Shown piece after piece: positions 62,249-64,000 of a DNA stretch of 64,000 nt. How positions within the stretch are numbered: position 1 is the stretch's first letter; each line of letters starts with the position of its first letter. The translations under genes were made by a program, and so were the position numbers. Source of the stretch: Staphylococcus pettenkoferi (GTDB lineage: Bacteria; Bacillota; Bacilli; Staphylococcales; Staphylococcaceae); the NCBI RefSeq assembly GCF_002902685.1, contig NZ_PPRN01000036.1:1-64000 (forward strand). Reading direction: 5' to 3'. Under the pieces are notes generated by a model. It searched no databases, had not been told where the DNA came from, and saw nothing but the letters and a program-made list of their open reading frames with translations.

Positions 62249-63409
62249 TTAATTGTTACTATTGTAACTTAAATTCAGAATACGTGCTACGTTCTCTGAG
62301 GTATATTCTAAATTTAAAGGGCCATTTTTCAAGGCAGTGTCTAAACTCACATTGCGTTGTAACATACTGAAAGCCGCAGCGATACCATGTTCATATACTG
62401 CCTGATAGCCATCACCCAACACGCCATTGATAGCGATGACAGGCACATCATGACGTTGCGCGACTTGTGCCACACCTATAGGCGTCTTGCCATAGATAGA
62501 CTGATAATCCATTTGACCTTCACCTGTAATGACGAGATCGGCATCTTTCACGTGATGCTCAAAGTTAGTTTCTTGTAAGACGACTTCAATCCCAGGTGTC
62601 AGTTCTGCGTGTAAAAAGGCGAGAAGTGCTGTACCTAAGCCGCCAGCAGCACCGGCACCTGGAATATTTTTAACATCCTGAGAAAAATGAGTCGAGATTT
62701 GAGAATGATAATGAGCTAACGCTACTTCAAGTTGAGATAGTAAGGCATCGTCAGCACCTTTCTGACGTCCATATGTATACGTCGCACCGTCCTTACCAAG
62801 TAACGGGTTGCGAACATCACAAGCGACTGTAATATCAACTTGTTGCAAACGTGAATCAAGTTGAGCAGTATCGATAGTTTGAATATCAGCCAAAGCTACG
62901 CCGCCATGTTTAATTGGTTGATGTTGATCGTCTAAGAAACGCACACCGAGTGCACGCAGCATGCCGACGCCGCCGTCATTTGTTGCACTACCTCCAATAC
63001 CGAGAATAATACGTGTAGCTCCGCGATCGAGAGCATCTTGAATTAATTCACCTGTACCATAGGAAGAAGTACGTGCAGGATTACGTTCTTCTGGGGTTAA
63101 GAGATCTAAGCCTGATGCGCTGGCCATCTCAATGATAGCCGTTTGACTATCTGTCGCATAAGCGTAACTACTCATGATTTCGCGCATTAATGGGTCGTGC
63201 ACCTCTGCAGTCACACGCTCTGCTTGTAAGGCTTCAGAAAGCGCTTCGGTCGTTCCTTCGCCACCATCTGCCATAGGAATCAGTGTATAATCCGTGTGAG
63301 CTACTGGATAAACTTTAGCGAATCCACGCATGATTGCCTCTGATGCTTCCTTTGCGGACATACTTTCTTTAAATGAATCTGGTGCGATAACAATTTTTTC
63401 TAAATTCAT
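62249..63409 (-). CDS. Glycerate kinase, GlxK/GckA type
   Basis: A 386-residue two-domain glycerate kinase making 2- or 3-phosphoglycerate from glycerate. Hallmarks: IAPDSFKESMSAKEASEAI at the N terminus, PMADGGEGTTEAL, GIGGSATNDGGVGMLRALG and PGAGAAGGLGTALLAF. Length is typical. GGGGG precedes the ATG at 7 bases. Thirty-odd bases separate it from the exporter downstream on the same strand, so they may share a transcript. Positional specificity (2- versus 3-phosphate) is not clear. Confidence 0.92.
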   Translation of the reverse strand: MNLEKIVIAPDSFKESMSAKEASEAIMRGFAKVYPVAHTDYTLIPMADGGEGTTEALSEALQAERVTAEVHDPLMREIMSSYAYATDSQTAIIEMASASGLDLLTPEERNPARTSSYGTGELIQDALDRGATRIILGIGGSATNDGGVGMLRALGVRFLDDQHQPIKHGGVALADIQTIDTAQLDSRLQQVDITVACDVRNPLLGKDGATYTYGRQKGADDALLSQLEVALAHYHSQISTHFSQDVKNIPGAGAAGGLGTALLAFLHAELTPGIEVVLQETNFEHHVKDADLVITGEGQMDYQSIYGKTPIGVAQVAQRHDVPVIAINGVLGDGYQAVYEHGIAAAFSMLQRNVSLDTALKNGPLNLEYTSENVARILNLSYNSNN

Positions 63410-63570
63410 AACTTAACCCCCAATCTATACTGCTTGAATTACCGTTCCTGAGTTGCAAAGTAGTTATATCCAGTATAAAGTAATGGGGCACAGAATGAAA
63501 TGTAGGGCGTTTAAAGATTAGTTTTTAGCTATGGTAAAAGAGGGAATAGCTTACTAATATCGACCGCGCC

Positions 63571-63648
63571 GTCTCGATAAGGTGGTATTACATCATCATG
63601 AAGCTCGTCTCTAGAATATTGACATATCAAGCACATCGAGACTGCTAT
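63571..63648 (+). promoter_or_regulatory. Candidate promoter and inverted repeat before gtrA-like gene
   Basis: TTGACA (63619-63624) with TGCTAT after 18 bases, 34 bases before the start of the next gene. GTCTCGAT (63571-63578) and ATCGAGAC (63635-63642) form an inverted repeat around the -35 region. Confidence 0.4.
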
Positions 63649-63681
63649 GAACACAATTTAGTCAATGAGGTTATATGTTCA

Positions 63682-64000
63682 ATGAAACTCAATCAATTAC
63701 ATTTAGAAATTATCAAATTTGTTATCGTGGGTGGAATTAATACTTTCAATTATTATGTAGTATATTTATTGTTACTGAAAGTGTTAAATGTACAGTACTT
63801 AGTCAGTCACATCACTGGGTTTATCGTCGCACTCATCATTTCGTATTATCTCAATTGTTATTTCGTGTACAAGGTTCAGCCTACCTTGCGGAAATTTCTA
63901 CAATTTCCGGTTACACAACTCGTTAATGTCGGGATGCAAACATTGTTGTTATTCATTTTCGTACGCTTCTTTCATATCAATTCCGTTATCGCGCCATTCG
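63682..64000 (+). CDS. GtrA-like membrane protein, truncated by window end
   Basis: An open frame from ATG 63682 to the window end, 106 residues so far, beginning MKLNQLHLEIIKFVIVGGIN. The IKFVIVGGINTFNYYVVYLL start, the SYYLNCYFVYK motif and four predicted spans are typical of the GtrA/DPMS family, small membrane proteins that help flip lipid-linked sugars for teichoic acid or glycan decoration. A GAGG site lies about 11 bases upstream. A longer frame from the ATG at 63675 stops early and is not used. Confidence 0.8.
   Translation, partial: MKLNQLHLEIIKFVIVGGINTFNYYVVYLLLLKVLNVQYLVSHITGFIVALIISYYLNCYFVYKVQPTLRKFLQFPVTQLVNVGMQTLLLFIFVRFFHINSVIAPF

Noticed and set aside
1..64000. A defence island, prophage or insertion sequence as the hidden system
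   Set aside because: No nuclease, restriction, toxin pair, integrase or transposase frame was found. The unusual signal lies in the intergenic repeats and the composition next to them.

Overview
The window looks like chromosomal DNA of a Staphylococcus or close relative. The evidence is the lrgAB-lytSR cell-death regulon with its two-component system, the four-gene opuC osmolyte transporter with a CBS-domain ATPase, a class III fructose-1,6-bisphosphatase, a lipoprotein-type YidC, PutP, acetolactate decarboxylase, and the AGGAG-type ribosome sites and U-tailed terminators. The species cannot be fixed by eye. There are no rRNA or tRNA genes, phage, insertion sequences or CRISPR arrays, so the gene content is ordinary core and near-core metabolism and transport.

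Layout: 1-1177 has no gene and is filled with interspersed repeats. 1.2-4.7 kb: two flavin oxidoreductases, a small membrane protein, a GNAT-like protein and a DASS carboxylate carrier. 5-15 kb: a CPA1 antiporter with a Rossmann domain, fbp, putP, a PmtAB-like ABC pair, a DedA protein. 14.7-22.3 kb: an MFS organic-anion carrier, budA, a FUSC membrane protein, and a tandem pair of unrecognised membrane proteins. 22.5-31.7 kb: a YdaT-like stress protein behind a SigB-like promoter, a membrane-anchored MerR regulator with a textbook 19-bp-spacer promoter, gntKP, a candidate small RNA, GNAT and SDR proteins, dsdA. 31.8-43.4 kb: AbgT, SDR, M42 peptidase, two CPBP proteases, fetAB, MFS, a citrate carrier with a perfect cre box, a DUF1801 protein. 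44.1-51.8 kb: opuCABCD, then lrgB, lrgA, lytR and lytS. 52.2-64 kb: MFS, DUF805, YagU, yidC, a second CPA1 antiporter, a phosphoesterase, a C39-like peptidase, a Bcr/CflA exporter, glycerate kinase and a GtrA-like gene cut by the window end.

The unusual part is the repeat system. At least ten large palindromic elements (classes called A and B here) occur at six loci, often next to a short tandem array of roughly 38-40-bp units. Two related class C elements flank fetAB. Classes B and C share an invariant internal loop between stems that change by compensatory substitution, so a folded nucleic-acid structure is being conserved.

Unique DNA next to class A/B loci carries a strong strand-asymmetric composition tract of about 400-500 bp. 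One strand is almost emptied of G and T at third codon positions (for example 4 avoidable exceptions in the first 99 codons of the gene at 1178). The direction of the asymmetry follows the orientation of the element, not of the gene. This looks like chronic element-directed, strand-specific transition mutation, and I regard it as the most promising undescribed signal in the window.
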